A stretch of 64,000 nucleotides of DNA from Combretum micranthum (GCA_024138025.1 JAMXBD010000976.1:310001-374000), one strand, 5' to 3'. Counted from the stretch's first letter, positions 21,887 through 34,501 are shown. Numbers and translations are program-made. The notes: generated by a model not told the origin, from the sequence alone.

Positions 21887-24334
21887 CATGAATAGCATAT
21901 ATGCTATGATTTCAACAAATCCTCATGAGCTTATGCTAGGGAATAAAATCATAGAAACAACATCTTATTCATATCTTGTTTAACTCTATTTTGAAATTAT
22001 GTTTATGTTATATTCTTGCTTCTAAAATAACTTTCTATGTGTCAGTATGTATAAATATTTTTAGAGCTTAAAGTTCACTAATCTAATTTCTTATTATTGC
22101 TTTTATACCATTGTTTATTATTTTTTCATGCAAAATAAATGAGATTAGTCAAATTCTAGTCTTAAATTTGTCCTTCAACAAGTCAAAACTTATTTTGGGA
22201 CTTGTCCATTCGAAGTCTCGGGAGCCTCGAATATAGTCTAAGACTCCATATTTTTCTTATTTTGCTTTATTTATGAGATTGGAAATATCTGAGTCTTGGA
22301 GAGTCTTGATAAGATCTAAGACTCCCACAATTATTTTCTTGCTTTTCTTATTTTATTTATGGGACTTGTTCATTTCTAAGTCCCATGAAGCCTTAAATAA
22401 ATCTAAGATTTCCATAATTTTCTTTAATGGAACTTGTCCATTTCTAAGTTTTGGAAAGTCTTGATAACAAGCTAAGACTTTTATATCTTTATTTTTAATA
22501 TTTGCTCATTTGCTTTCCTATCTATAATTTCTACATGAGTCTATGCCAAAATTTATCTCTTAGCATAACTACTATGTTCATATACATGCATGGTCCTAAA
22601 GTGATTTTGTTGTCTTAGTAAAATTTTCAAAATGAGAATATTGATTATTTTCTCTTATATAAAATGAGACTTAATTTTCAAGAGAATTAATTTTCAACAC
22701 TTAAGAAAATTTTTCATTAAGACTACGAACAATTATTTAACTATAATCTATTCAAAATGTTAAACTCATAAATTTTCAATGTTGATAATTCTTTGTTATG
22801 CAAGTTTTTCTTAAAAATTTATCTATATGGCATATGTCAATATTTTGCTAAACACTGAGAACAAATCAATTTTCCACAAGACAAACTTAAAATCATCTTA
22901 TTAGTTCAAGTTAACTGAGAAATAAAAAATGGTACACAACATAAAGAATCAAGTTTTAAGAAAAGAATTTATCTTTATGAAGTTAAGGAAATATATAAAA
23001 ATTGGTTATGATAATTAGGTGTACACTTACAACAAGCTAAAAATTTTAAGTTCTCTTCCAACAATTTAAAATGAGATTTCTTGTAAACTTAACTCTTGAG
23101 CATTTAAAATAAATTGTTTTATGAAAAATCACTTTTGAGACAGCATCATTAGAATCATGCATATAATATTAGTATATATTGGTACTAAATGAAATACTTA
23201 GTCTAGGTATTTCTTTTGTCTAGGTGATAAGAAGGGTGAAATCCCTTACCCCGACGATTATTATGACTAGAAGATTTGTATTAAGATATGGCCGAGTGAG
23301 TTTACTCCCTTAATTTCCGTACTTATGTTTGTGCTTGTAGTTAGTGGTACTAGAAATAGGAAAAGATAAAAATGGAATATGCATGGTAGTGTTGGTTGAA
23401 AGTATACTAAGCATATCGAAACTCAAGTGGTTGATAAACAAATTGTGAACCTTCTACTATCATGGAGTGTTTGTGAATATTTCGTTGATCGCCTTTAAAA
23501 TACCTTAATCACATGTCAAGAATAAATTAAAAAATTGATTTATTGCATTGCATTTGCTATTATACCCTTGGTGGGACAAGAGCATAATAGTGGTGGTTGG
23601 TATAACCGAAAGAAGCTACAGGTAGTACGTTGTAATCGGTATGATCTACAAGTTTTAGTAGTGAGTAGTAGTCGGAAAAATCTACTAAAACTTATTTGCG
23701 AACTATGGTTGTAATTAGCCAGAAACAATTAACCCCGAATGAAGGGCGCAAATCCATTCAAACATATGATTTTTGGATAATGATATGTATTGCTTACTCA
23801 CGTGTTTGATGAATTTCATACACTTGTTTAAATAACTTGTATAGGTACGATTAATTTGGGAATATATCTCACAAGCAAGTTAAGCTTACACCCCCTTAGA
23901 TATTTGCTGTAGTCCACCTATCTTTGGTTGAAGCCAAGAGGATACTTATCTTAGGTACCAATTTTTTATTCAAAGAGCTTTTTGAAGAAGTCCATGAAGT
24001 AAAATTAGACATTGACTTCTATAGAAATCTCCTTATGTAATTTATTTTGGTAGAAGAACTTCGAGACTCGTGTAATGATTTTTTGACAGGGGGTATGCCC
24101 TCTTTGGTTTGTAAGACTCCTATTGTGTTTAAGTTATAAGGTTATGGGTTTTCTTCTTGGATGTTGCTAATTATATCTCCTTAAACTTTTGGTTTCAAAG
24201 GATGGTCCTCTATTGTCGTGAAGTATGCCTTCTACCAAATATCAAAGCTTTTGTGTGACCAAGGTAGTCATTTCTAAGCTTTAATATTATATGTAGCGGG
24301 CTACTACGTTTAGGATATTCTTTGGGGCATGACA
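21887..24334 (+). repeat. X3 solo LTR, 3' part
   Basis: Continuation of 8182-8544 after element 1. A CCTCATGAGCTTATGCTAGG word (about 21920) matches CCCATGAGCTCTTGCTAGG in X2 (about 51371). A tandem array lies at 22195-22490. The region 23180-24334 matches the X 3' end and finishes GGGGCATGACA at 24334. The two parts together are about 2.8 kb, shorter than X1 and X2. No clear target duplication is visible, so one end may be eroded. Confidence 0.75.
22195..22490 (+). repeat. Degenerate tandem repeats (about 85 bp) in X3
   Basis: Four units, each with an ACTTGTCCATT-, AGTCTTG- and CTAAGACT-like word, at roughly 22197, 22274, 22360 and 22430. A partial equivalent is in X4 at about 61010-61135. 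Confidence 0.6.
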
Positions 24335-24899
24335 TTATTAGATTTCATATAAGTTGATTTTCATAAATTGCTTATATGAATAGATCTTGCATAAATGAAG
24401 ACAATTGCATGCACAACTAGAGATAGGGTACCATAATCCTTTCGTATTAGTATTAAAGTCTAGAGTTAGGTTTTGTTTCTAATAAGGGATTCATTGTTCT
24501 TTAATGCGACTTCTAGATTGCTATTAATTGAAAGAGATTTCAATAGACTAATCTAGGGTTATGATTTAGTAATCTTAAGAAAGATATTAAATTAATTTAG
24601 AAATTTTGTGGTTGAAGATAAGTAATCAATAATTTGAATTATCTTTTTAAGGTTAAAGTTACATAATAAGTACTGGTGATTCGAAGGGTTAGAGTTAGTT
24701 GTGAATATGATATTATATAGAAAAGTAATCTTGAAATTTGATTGATTAGCCATAATTAATTAGTTGGTAATAATTGAGATTATTGGTATTTTTAGGTTAG
24801 ATAATATGATTAAGGTGATTAATAGTAATAGAAAGAGATCCCTGAGGAATGATACTCGAAATTAATTGCTATACTATATTATGATTGGTATACTTTCCA
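24335..24899 (+). repeat. D-family LTR, 3' part (R/U5)
   Basis: It resumes after X3 with typical Athila U5 content (GATCCCTGAGGAATGATACT near 24838-24857) and ends near TACTTTCCA (24899). The chromovirus gag end follows at once. The end is chosen on the CA terminus and the change of content; no target duplication supports it. Confidence 0.5.
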
Positions 24900-25231
24900 T
24901 TTAAAGTGATCATAGGATAGGATAGATATTGGATTTTTCTTTTTCAATTTGATCATGATTCTAATCATTTCTAGAGTGTCTACTGAAGGCATATCCTTAT
25001 ACTGCTAGAATGCTAAAAGTCTAGTTGGGTTCTTCCCATTTCCTTTTCTAGAACTTAATCCATTTCCTTTATTCTCTGTATAGTCTAAAGCCTAGTGTCC
25101 ACGCTGCTTATAGTATAGAAGGCATGCCTCAAGGTGGAATTTTAGCATTCAAAAGCGCTATGACCCTCTTGCTTGCAAGAAAAGCAAGCTCTTAGATTCT
25201 ACTTACAGCCCACCAACCTATGAAGTCTGAT
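24900..25231 (-). pseudogene. Chromovirus gag C-terminal fragment with zinc knuckle
   Basis: On the minus strand near 25195-25150 the residues CFSCKQEGHSAFEC form a perfect C-x2-C-x4-H-x4-C nucleocapsid knuckle, which binds RNA during packaging. A second, damaged knuckle (YKQRGH) follows about 50 nt later in another frame. Orientation and order (gag here, protease at 7183 and below) fit one minus-strand chromovirus split by the D LTR. On the high side it ends where the C1 LTR begins (25232). Confidence 0.6.
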
Positions 25232-26994
25232 TGGTTTTGATCATGCAGTTCTTCAAGTAAAAAAAAAAAAAAACATTTTAAAGAATGTGGAGTTGAAGTT
25301 TTCAAAAATTTATAAAACTAATAGGTTCTGTTCAACTTTGGAAGCAACTACTGATATCAGGCAAGTGCACCTATTGAAGTAGCATAGAAAATATTAGGTC
25401 GTATTTGAGGAGATCGTTGGCATATATCTTACTCAATTTCATCCATTATCTAGCTAAAAAAAATTTAGAAGATTATGATAAAAATAGAAGCTAAGCTATG
25501 ATTAGTTGATATGCACATGCTTTCATGGAAAAATTAAGGATGAGTTTGTAAAAATGTAAGATGGAAGCCTAGAGTTTTCTTCACTAATTGCTTATCATGT
25601 GATTTCTTGATGAACTCAAAGAGAGAGAGCGTTTTGTTTGCTAGTGCATTTATATTGTCAGATTCACTAAGGTAAGTTAAAGCCTCTCTCAAGGTCAATA
25701 ACTTTAGATCTACAAGACCACCGGAATCTCTTCACAAGTTATTAGCAGTCTAGATCCGCATAAAGTTTAAGAATCGTTTGTTTCAAAACCAACCTAATAA
25801 ATTTCAAAAACATGTGACAGGAAGTTTCACCATCCCTCTCTTAAGGCAATCATGAGCAACTCCATTACTAGCCCCACATTTATTCAAAATAATGATCTCT
25901 CAATCTATTCAATTGAAATCAAACATGAATCTAAACGGTGTACCATACATTTAGACTCATGAAAATAAGTTTAAGCTACTAATTACAAATACCTAGTCAA
26001 TGTTTACTTGAAAGCGCATTTGAAATCACATGAATTAGGATTTAGGTTCAAAAACCCTAAGCTATGGGAGATTATTTCTCCATGGATGTAAATGCTAAAC
26101 AAATATTCCAAAGAAATAATGTGGAATTTACAAAGAATATTACAAATTAAGTTCAAAGTCTTGCAAAAAATATAAACAACGAGTTAAAATGATTTTACCC
26201 AGAAAGCTTGAGATTCTCAGCAAGAAGATATAATTTTTTGCCAAAGAATTCTCTCTCTATACTACGTTAGGAATTTGTTACATATGCTACATCTATTTTT
26301 TGCATGCTTGTGCACGTTTATTTATAGGCTAAGTCATATAAATCATGACGATTTTATTTGCTGACGTGACAAATTGTTTATAACTGAATTTGTTCTCTAT
26401 TTCCACACGCGCATCATAAATGCCATATCATAAAGTCACTTGTCACGTGGTTGGTCGGGCACTTGAATGTGGCATGAAAGTTAGGGCTAGACCTAAGCGG
26501 GGGTATTCTGCTAAAATGTTCGAGTTTTTGTCAATTCTTCAATCGAGGGGGTAAATTGAGTATATCGAGAGCTTGAGACTTGACCTTGACTCAAGTTGTA
26601 CTTCTAAGCAAAGGACTGATCTTCATCCAACATTCATTGCAGGTTGAGTCTAGGGCTTGATAGTATGGAGCGATAGAAGCTGTTCTCTAAGTCCAAGGCT
26701 TAATCGCCTCAATACATACATCAAGGGCTCGATGCAGGTTGCGACAGATCAATTTACTTTATTTTTCCTTGATGTTTAGGCCTCAATAGGCACTTTTGTA
26801 GGGCTCGATAGAGATCTATCATTGAGTTCTATTGTTGTTTTGCTCCAAACACTTTAATTCTTCTTCCTCTGATTCCAGGAGTTGAAAAACAACATTTAAA
26901 CATTAAAACCACCAAATTCATGAGAATTCATCCAAAAATGCATCAAATTAAGCCTAAATTCCTATGAATAAAATAGAGTAAAAAGGAGTTATTA
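25232..26994 (-). repeat. C1: 3' LTR of minus-strand Athila element 3 (family C)
   Basis: 1763 bp. The minus-strand start is TAATAACTCC, a decayed TGATAAGTC as in C3, next to the PPT at 26995. The low end is set at TGGTTTTG (25232), by analogy with the target-duplication-bounded C3 LTR, which ends TGGTTTAG and is 1772 bp long. It shares a GGCAAGTGCACCTAT word near 25358 and TCGAGCCCT/GAGGC words (26480-26830). A possible target sequence CTGAT precedes it, but its partner was not found. Confidence 0.7.
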
Positions 26995-27040
26995 AATTCC
27001 TCCACACTCAAGCCTTTGCTTATCCTCAAGTAAACATAAT
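26995..27040 (-). promoter_or_regulatory. Polypurine tract of element 3
   Basis: On the minus strand, GAGGATAAGCAAAGG then CTTGAGTGTGGAGGAATT, abutting the C1 LTR. Same bipartite layout as elements 1 and 2. Confidence 0.75.
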
Positions 27041-28117
27041 TCATAACCATGCAAGGCTTTTTAAATAGGAAGATAAATCATAAATGGAAATTTCACTAGA
27101 CCAATTTAAGTTCAAATCACCTTAGCATTTTGAATATTCAATTAATCTTCATTAAACTGTGCTAAAATTACTTCTACTAAAATCATAGAACTTATCCATG
27201 TATATCAGCTTTTACCCTTATTGTTTAATGAAGAATTTTAAAGCAAAAATTATTCAAGAGATTAATCAGAGTAAGAAAGAAACTCAATCCACTTTATCTC
27301 CTTATACATACAAGTATGTAATTTCTTAATCACCTCTTTAAGCATCATAATAAAAAATGAAGGCATATACATTAGTTCATCCCTGTTTTTTTTTTCCTTA
27401 TTTGCAGTTTTTATTTTATTTTTATTAATTATTTATGTACTTCAAAGCTGTAGAAGGGAAGGTTTTTGTCTTCTTCTTTACTTTTTCTTTGGATGGGTTT
27501 TGGCCTGCTTCGTTTTGCTTTTTTTCTTTTTTTGTGTCATGGCTTACTCAAAATTGAAAGAAGAGACAAGAAATTGCTCTTCTAAGGGACCAACCCTGCC
27601 CATTTCAATCCTAAGTGTATGGCTATTTTCATTTTTTAATTTTTTGTTTTGGTTATATAGAGCAAGAAAAAATCACCAAGTTATGATCATCATTTGAACC
27701 TTCATCAAAGATTACACTGCTCTCAAAATGACTAAATTGAAAAGCATACAGATCATTTAAGCTTTTAAAAATTAATTGAGTAACCTTACCAGAGACCTTA
27801 AGTTAATTCCAGGTCTAAGTTTCTAATTAAATAACAAGTAAAACTACTTTACATAAATATTTGTAAAGTAATTTACACAAAGTAATGCTAACTTAATCTA
27901 ATGATAATTTTCATTAATTACTCTATTGAGTTTGGTGATTCTGTTTTAAATTTTTGAAAAAAATTGTTCACATTTTAACCATTTCATTAATTTCCTATAG
28001 TTTTGTGTGAGAAATGATTATTCAAAGCATAATTACTCTTGATCATTCAAAGCACGGTTACTCTATTCTCTTGACAGATTTTCAATTTCAAATCCAGCCC
28101 AAATCTTGCTACTTTCC
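27041..28117 (-). other. Element 3 3' untranslated region
   Basis: Non-coding between the internal PPT-like motif and the PPT. Apart from T-rich tracts (27380-27560) nothing else is recognisable. Confidence 0.5.
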
Positions 28118-28156
28118 TTTCCCCCACGCTTAAGTTGAACATTGTCCTCAATGTTT
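28118..28156 (-). promoter_or_regulatory. Internal PPT-like motif of element 3
   Basis: Minus strand: CATTGAGGACAATGTTCAAC then TTAAGCGTGGGGGAAAG. About 1.1 kb upstream of the true PPT. Confidence 0.7.
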
Positions 28157-28559
28157 AAAAACATTATAAACACACAAGGGATTTTCAATTAGATAATTTC
28201 ATAGAAAGATTTAAAGATAAGAATTTTTTAGAAAAATTCTCCGTTTAAGGCTCAAAGATTGGATGTTATGCAGCTACTGCTTAATTGTCTTCTTGATTCT
28301 GTGTTGAATACTAAGGCAAATCATGGAAAAATATTGGTAATAACCATGGCCCAATCAGATCCATGGTTAAATTATGGATACAAACTTTCTAAGTATCAAA
28401 TTCTGTCATAAAGAATCCTGCATAAGAATTTTTTTAAACTGAAAATGAATAATGAATGAAAGAATGTTATATATAAAAAATAATGAAAGAATAATGAATG
28501 CATGAATAAAGAATACAAAAATTAACAATTATCTAGCAGCAAGTAAATAAAATGAATCA

Positions 28560-29223
28560 AGGGAGGTTTAATGTTGATCGACTAAACAATATCGCCAGCT
28601 CTTGCTGAATTCATTCCCCTTTCCCCTTCTTAGAAGTTCTCTACCACCTCCTCTGATAGATTCATCATCTCTACCACCACTTCCTCATCTTCTTTGGCCT
28701 CTTCCTAGGGGATCCGACCTTCGAGGAGGTGTTTGTCTTAGGGTAAGTGTAGGTGTTTGCTCCTCTGTTTGCTCTATTATACGAATGCCACCCATGGGTA
28801 CCCTTTGTGTACTTTTTGTGCTCACCTTCCTCTTAGGTGCTTCTTTTGAAGTGCTAGCCCCTTTCTTTCTCATCTCTTGCTCCATTTTTCTCCATTAAGA
28901 TGCCCTTTCAGCCTCCTTCGAATCCTTGCATCGAGCTAAAGCTGTATGTCCAAAGCATAGAGAAAGTCATTCATTTGTTGTTTAGTCATACTTGGATTGT
29001 TTGCTAAATAAGCTTTGATCAGCTCGTCTCGACTTGGCTAGGGTTCAGCACTTATTCATTGTTGTCTCTTCATCTTCTTGGCTTCAGCCTCCTTCTTCCT
29101 TACTGGAGGAGCAGTATTAAGCTTCTAAGTTGTTGGTTCCTCATCATTGTCCTCCAGGAAGCTGTCATCATGTAGGGTATCTTCATTTCTTTTCTTTATC
29201 CGTCTAAAATGTATAGATAGATA
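28560..29223 (-). pseudogene. Element 3 ORF3, C-terminal part
   Basis: It lies where ORF3 ends in elements 1 and 2, about 0.4 kb upstream of the internal PPT-like motif. One clean stretch (28885-28685) is basic and Ser/Thr-rich (KKGASTSKEAPKRKVSTKS, then RVPMGG). Upstream pieces include NEDTLHDDSFLEDNDEEP and KAYLANNPSMTKQQMNDF. Several stops interrupt it. The N-terminal part is at 37853-38826, beyond element 2. I do not recognise a domain; the assignment rests on position and continuity. Confidence 0.5.
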
Positions 29224-29228
29224 AAGCA

Positions 29229-30915
29229 TGGATTACTACCAGCAAGTATACTGGATCGAATCAAATAATATAGAAAAATGAGTCAAGTATCGTTCCCACG
29301 AGGAATTCTTATAATTACTAGATCGGTATCAGTTTAAACTAATATTTAGGCTATTAACTTTAAGATTTTATAATTACTAATCTACTTCTAAAAATAGATG
29401 CTTCAAAAGTATGAGAATGAGATAGATATATCAATCAAAATGTGGGAAAAAGTAGAATCCATCCTAATCTTTGCTAATCATATTAAAATTATATTATATA
29501 AATAGTTAAAATTATAGATATTTATAAAAAATTGTCAAAACCTAAAACTACAAGTTTTAGTAAACCACAAAATAATCTAATAACTTCCGCTAAATAAATT
29601 ATTAATGGAATCAAATTTACAATTATAAATCTCCCGATTTTACAATTGTTTAATGTCCTAAATCAATTTCTCCTAATTCCTTAGTAAGAAATTAACTTAA
29701 AACATTGCATGAATCATATGAGTTAATTTCTAAACTAGATTAAACTTCGCCGCTTCCGCAATTGTTGTTTAATCTTGTTTTATGAATTCTTATGAACCCT
29801 AATTCTTCTTCCGAAATTGTCAAGATTCTTATCAATCTAATTTCATACAGAAACAAGATGAATAATTAAGATTCAATACAAATAATCTATAATTCTAACA
29901 ACCCTATAATATAATTTCAAAGATCATTTTAGCAAGATTAGGATTTCATCTTTTCCTACAAGTAAAATTTAATTGTTCATGAATGATTCAACAATCAGAT
30001 AAGAAAATGCAAATGATATCATATTAAACAGATAAATCAAACAAAAGAATTGCATAAGAAATAAGATTAGAAATCACCAATTCAATTGTTTAAATCTTCA
30101 CTTGCAAAATCTTGTCAATACAAAGCTTCAATCTCTCAAATTCTCTTAAACTCTCACAAAGGAATTTCAAAACCGTCTATTTTCGTTACTCCTATGAAGA
30201 AAACCTATCCTTATATAGAAGAAAATTCAGACTCTTCAATTGCAAAATCTTGTAGTTACAACATTGTATGCTGGCAGTTACAAATTCAACGCCGGCGGCT
30301 TACAGGTGGCATACATATGAAAAGTCAGTAAACACTGGCAGTGTTAACGTTGGCCTTAAAATTTAGCTTTCTGTGGATTAACTACGCCATTTGAAAGCCA
30401 GCGGCTTAGCACTTGATTTATCCGGCATTAGTTAAAGGTCGTGTTATTGATAATTAAGGCTGACAGCTTTATCAACAGCCTTAATTATTTCAATTCTGTG
30501 CATAATGAAAGCCGTCTCAACGCCAGTGGCTTTGAATCCTAAAAAGTCGGCGTTGAGTATGTTTGCAGATGCTGGCTTTGATTCTTTTACACTGGTAGTG
30601 TTAAGCCAGCCTTTATTGTTGTTCGGTCTTCCACATCCTACACCACCTCAAGGCCGGCGGTGTAGAGGCGGCCTTAAAGTTGTTGAGTTCTAAGCTGGCA
30701 CTACGCCGGCGGCTTTGATTTAAAAAAAGCTTGTGTATCCCCTGAATTTTCCTTTTCTTAATTCAACAATGCTTGTTTTGCTTTCCTTTACTCAATTTAG
30801 ACCTGAAACATGAATTTAATCAAAATAAGTATTTATTCAAGCAATTTTTATAGAATTTAAGATAGGTTTATTCAAATTGCACATTGAAAAAGTTGTATAA
30901 AATATGATCTTATCA
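29229..30915 (-). repeat. Element 2 3' LTR
   Basis: 1687 bp. On the minus strand it starts TGATAAGATC next to the PPT and ends TGGTAGTAATCCA. U3 (30280-30720) is rich in GCCGGCGGC words and hairpins, for example 30452-30486 with an 11-bp perfect stem. The U5 side has a GGAACGATACTTGACTC word. Confidence 0.85.
30280..30720 (-). repeat. B-family hairpin-word array in the element 2 3' LTR
   Basis: Palindromes include AATTAAGGCTG/CAGCCTTAATT (30452-30486, 13-nt loop), CTCAACGCC/GGCGTTGAG (30516-30557) and AAGGCCG/CGGCCTT (about 30651-30676). GCCGGCGGC-like words recur throughout. Confidence 0.75.
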
Positions 30916-30955
30916 ACTCCCCCACACTTGAACTTTTGCTTGTCCTCAAGCAAAA
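30916..30955 (-). promoter_or_regulatory. Polypurine tract of element 2
   Basis: Minus strand: TTGAGGACAAGCAAAAG then TTCAAGTGTGGGGGAGT, abutting the 3' LTR. Confidence 0.85.
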
Positions 30956-32376
30956 TAATGAAGAACAAAATTATTGGAATCTCTCATAGATAGTATAATT
31001 TTTCTAATTTAAGCACAATTTCTCGAACTTGCTTTTCTTGTATCTGCTGCTCTAACCACACTAGTTTCTTGTAATTAGAGTACTATAATCAAAATTGAAG
31101 AGTCTAACAAGTTTTAATCTCAATTTTTAACAAAAGAACATTCTATTCAAAAAGCAAATACACAATCCACTAAGAAAAAATACTCATTTAAACTTCATTG
31201 GATTTTTAGCTTATATATATATTCTTAGTAACAACAAATGAAAGCATGTGATATCTACTTTTTCCTTAGATTTTCTCTTTCTTTATTATAAGTCTCCTTT
31301 TATTTGCATATTTGCATCCATTTTTCCTTTCTCTTTTTCAAGCATTTATTTTCTTTTTGGGAGGTTTTTGCCTCCATCTTTTTGCTTTTCAAAGTTCATA
31401 ATTTGAACTTTTGCCTTTCCTCCCTTCTCATTATAGTGAGTTCATTGAGTCGGTACATCCCAGGCTTATCACCTAAGTGACCAGGTTTCAAAATACCCCT
31501 AAGAACTCTTCCTCACTTTAACATTCAAGTTCAGATACTCATAACTCAAAGTTTTAAGTCAGAGGAGTAGTGGCTATGCTTGTTTCTTTCTTTTTTAATG
31601 CAATAACAAATCAAAGACTTATTTTTATAAAAAATCACTAAGTTTAAAAGTTTCTTCTACCTCTTTCACTAAGTGTTATAATTTAAAGAGTATATATAAA
31701 CTAAAATTTCCTAGAAGTAAACCTGTTTATTTTTCACAAAACGATTTGAGTAACTCTTAAATTTCCAATTCCAAAGTTAAAAATAAAGTAAAATTGTTCG
31801 TTAAGAATTTTACAACTCAATTTCAACTTAGTAAACCAATCACAACAGCAAGTGAGTAAGATGCTTTTACAAGTTAATTTCATTGCTTTCAATCTTTACT
31901 TTCTACTATCTCCAATTTTTAAGAGATTTTTGAAAAAAATTTGGCAGAATTTCCCCATAATTTGCTTTCAAACCAAAAATAAAAGGTGAGTATTGATCAA
32001 TCCTGTAAATTTCAAATATAAATAATAGCAATTCAGACAACAGATCATATTCACAACTTCAATTCAGCACTTCATTCAGTTTATCCCTTCCCCCACACTT
32101 CAACTAAACAGTGTCCTCATTGTTTTTCAGCAAATTAAATTATAGGAAAGGAATAGGAAAAGGAAATTGATACTTCCTTGACTTTATTTGTTTCAAAGTC
32201 ATCAAAGTTTGATTGCAAGAGAGAAATTTTTGCTTTGCTTACTTTCCTGTAGTCACTACAAAAGAAAAATAAAAGCAGAAATAAAGGAGTCTACCCACAG
32301 GAACTTAGGTGCTCAAAATAAGTAAAGGCCAATCAAATAAGACATTAATAAGATCAAATTAGAGCTAGCAGGGTCT
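30956..32376 (-). other. Element 2 3' untranslated region with internal PPT-like motif (32087-32125)
   Basis: On the minus strand the motif is AATGAGGACACTGTTTAG then TTGAAGTGTGGGGGAAGGG. No ORF or array is seen in the remaining sequence. Confidence 0.7.
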
Positions 32377-33660
32377 CTAGATCTCTATCCTTGGACTAGA
32401 TCTGCTGGTGTGCTCAGGACTATGTCTCTGAGAATCTCCTGGGCTGGCTGTATGAGTATGCTCTGAACTAAGTCTAGCTGTGTGCTCTGAACTATGCCTA
32501 GACTCAGTAGAAGTCTCATAGGTTATCTCAGCCCCTATCTCTGGGTTCAAGCAGTAGATTGCAGTCTTCACTGCCTTAAAAATAGTCTTTCTGAACTTCT
32601 TGTTCTTCTTCCTCTCCTTTTCTTATCTATCTCTAAGTTCTTGATTTTGCTTCTTCAATTCCTGAACATTCAGCCTAAGCTGGTCCATATCATATGCTGA
32701 AGAAGTACCTGCAGGAGGAGGAGGAGCAGATGAAGATGGTATATCAGTTGGAATATCACCAGAAAAGATATCCTGGAATTCAAGCTCCTTTAAAGCTGGT
32801 GGTTGAACTCCTCTGGGGTTTTTAAGTAATCCCCAGCCTCTGAAAGGTGCTGATGAGATTTTCTTGCTTTCCACAATCTCATCTCCTTCAAGTTCCTCAA
32901 AAATCCCCATACCCTTTAATAATCTAGTGATATATCCCCTATAGAACAGGAGATTTGTCCTGGTATCTTCAGCCTATCTGTACATAAAGCTGGCCACCTC
33001 CACACCTAGATCTATCCTGTAGCCTCTGATAAGGCTGTACAGATAGAACATATCAAATGTAGTACGAGTGTGAATAGTCTTCTTGCAACTCAGAGTATGT
33101 GCAAGGATGTGATGAAGAAGTTTGTGCTCTACTCTCTGAAATTTTGTGGCTAATGACTTAGATGGAATGTATGGGTCTATCAGGGGATGAATCAAGTGAA
33201 GCCAATAACTTTTTGTAGCCTCCCTATTTCCTTATTCTTCAGGCCATTTGTTAGGGAGCATAAAATTTTCTTCATCTTCATCGTACAAACCCAAAATTTT
33301 ACCCATTCTTTTTAATACCAGCTCTCTGGTTATTCTATAAGCCTGAAAAATAAAGGTGGTTTCTTCTCTGTGTGGATGATAATGAAGAGTAGACAGGACT
33401 TCCAGTGTAAGATTCTTGAAGGCTGGCTCTCTCAGATCAAATAGCCTAAGCCAAGCCTGATCTTGAATCAACTCTTAGATTCTTTCTCTCATACCATACT
33501 CCTCCAATAAGCTCCAATCCATATGCTGACTATTTAAGAAGACCATCTTCATGAGTCTCTTTTTTTTATCCTTGGCAAATTGTTGACTAGACAGCAAATT
33601 TCTAGTTTGTGTGCTTGAAGTGGAAGTATCAGCAGTCCTTTGCTTTTTCCTTGGTGCCAT
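32377..33660 (-). pseudogene. Element 2 ORF3, one frame with four nonsense codons
   Basis: It starts at the ATG at 33660 (MAPRKKQRTADTSTSS), two bases after a putative splice acceptor. All recognisable pieces from 33660 to 32377 are in one frame, about 427 codons, broken only by four stops near 33475, 33232, 32974 and 32623. That means substitutions without frameshifts. N-terminal basic Ser/Thr-rich segment; a globular middle with YRITRELVLKRMGKILGLYD and a basic tract around RGYRIDLGVEV; then a probable coiled coil (MDQLRLNVQELKKQNQEL); and a Ser/His-rich tail of repeated SSEHT/SPEHT words. It is equivalent in position and layout to ORF3 of element 1, but sequence similarity by eye is weak. 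Function unknown; domain identity should be treated as inference. Confidence 0.65.
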
Positions 33661-33662
33661 TC

Positions 33663-34501
33663 CTAAAAAATAACAGTAATCTAAATTAAGGAATTCACCA
33701 CTCAAAATACATATCACTATTAGATTTGCAACTAAAACCAATATCTATTATTATTATTATTATTAATTAATTTTTTTATTTTTTATTTTTAATTTTTTTT
33801 CAATAAATCTTAGCACAATTCTAATTCTACTAATCCTAGAATAATTGGGTTGAATATACTGCAAAATATATACCTAATACTAATGATAACATGAATCAGA
33901 ATTCCTAGGTATATTGGACAATGAACTCATGACATGAAATTAGAATTGACAGATTTACACTTGCAATTTCAAACTCAAGGCTGGCAGCCTAGGCTTGCCA
34001 GCTTAGAAGTGACAGTTGGAAATTCAAAGTTCACAGAAACAATTTTAAGTCGTGATTTTCAAAATCTTTTGTTAGCAAAATTTTTTTTTTTCAGACTTAA
34101 AAACTCAACCTCAACTGAAACAATTTCGAATTTCTCAGTTCAATGGGGCAAAATCATAATTGAAACAGCACAATCAATTGATGAAATCCACATTCTAACA
34201 GCATAATCAAAAACCCCAAATTTCATTGAAAATTTTCCCAATTTTTCAAACCCTAAGTCATGCATACATCAATACTCCACAACTTCAATGCATCAAAAGA
34301 AATCAACATTGAATTAGTTCATGCTCAAGCTCATAGAATCATCGAAATACTCAATCTATTCAACCCATTCAATCTAATCCGAAATTTCCTAAATCTCAGC
34401 ACAAATCCAATACAAATCATCTAATCTCAGTCTAAACCTTTTTTTTTTTTAAATTAACTGTAGTTCTAATTAAAATAGTACCCTAAATTTAGAATACTTA
34501 C
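33663..34501 (-). other. Putative 839-bp intron in the ORF3 leader of element 2
   Basis: Minus strand: donor TTTAAG|GTAAGTATTC, exon end at 34502, and acceptor TTATTTTTTAG| at 33663, with the ORF3 ATG two bases on. A hairpin of B-type words (33977-34004, AAGGCTGGCA/TGCCAGCTT) lies inside. Confidence 0.6.

Noticed and set aside
28602..28898. 98-codon plus-strand ORF with a hydrophobic end that looks like a membrane protein
   Set aside because: It is antisense to the element 3 ORF3 remnant; the hydrophobicity comes from reading Lys/Arg/Glu-rich codons backwards.
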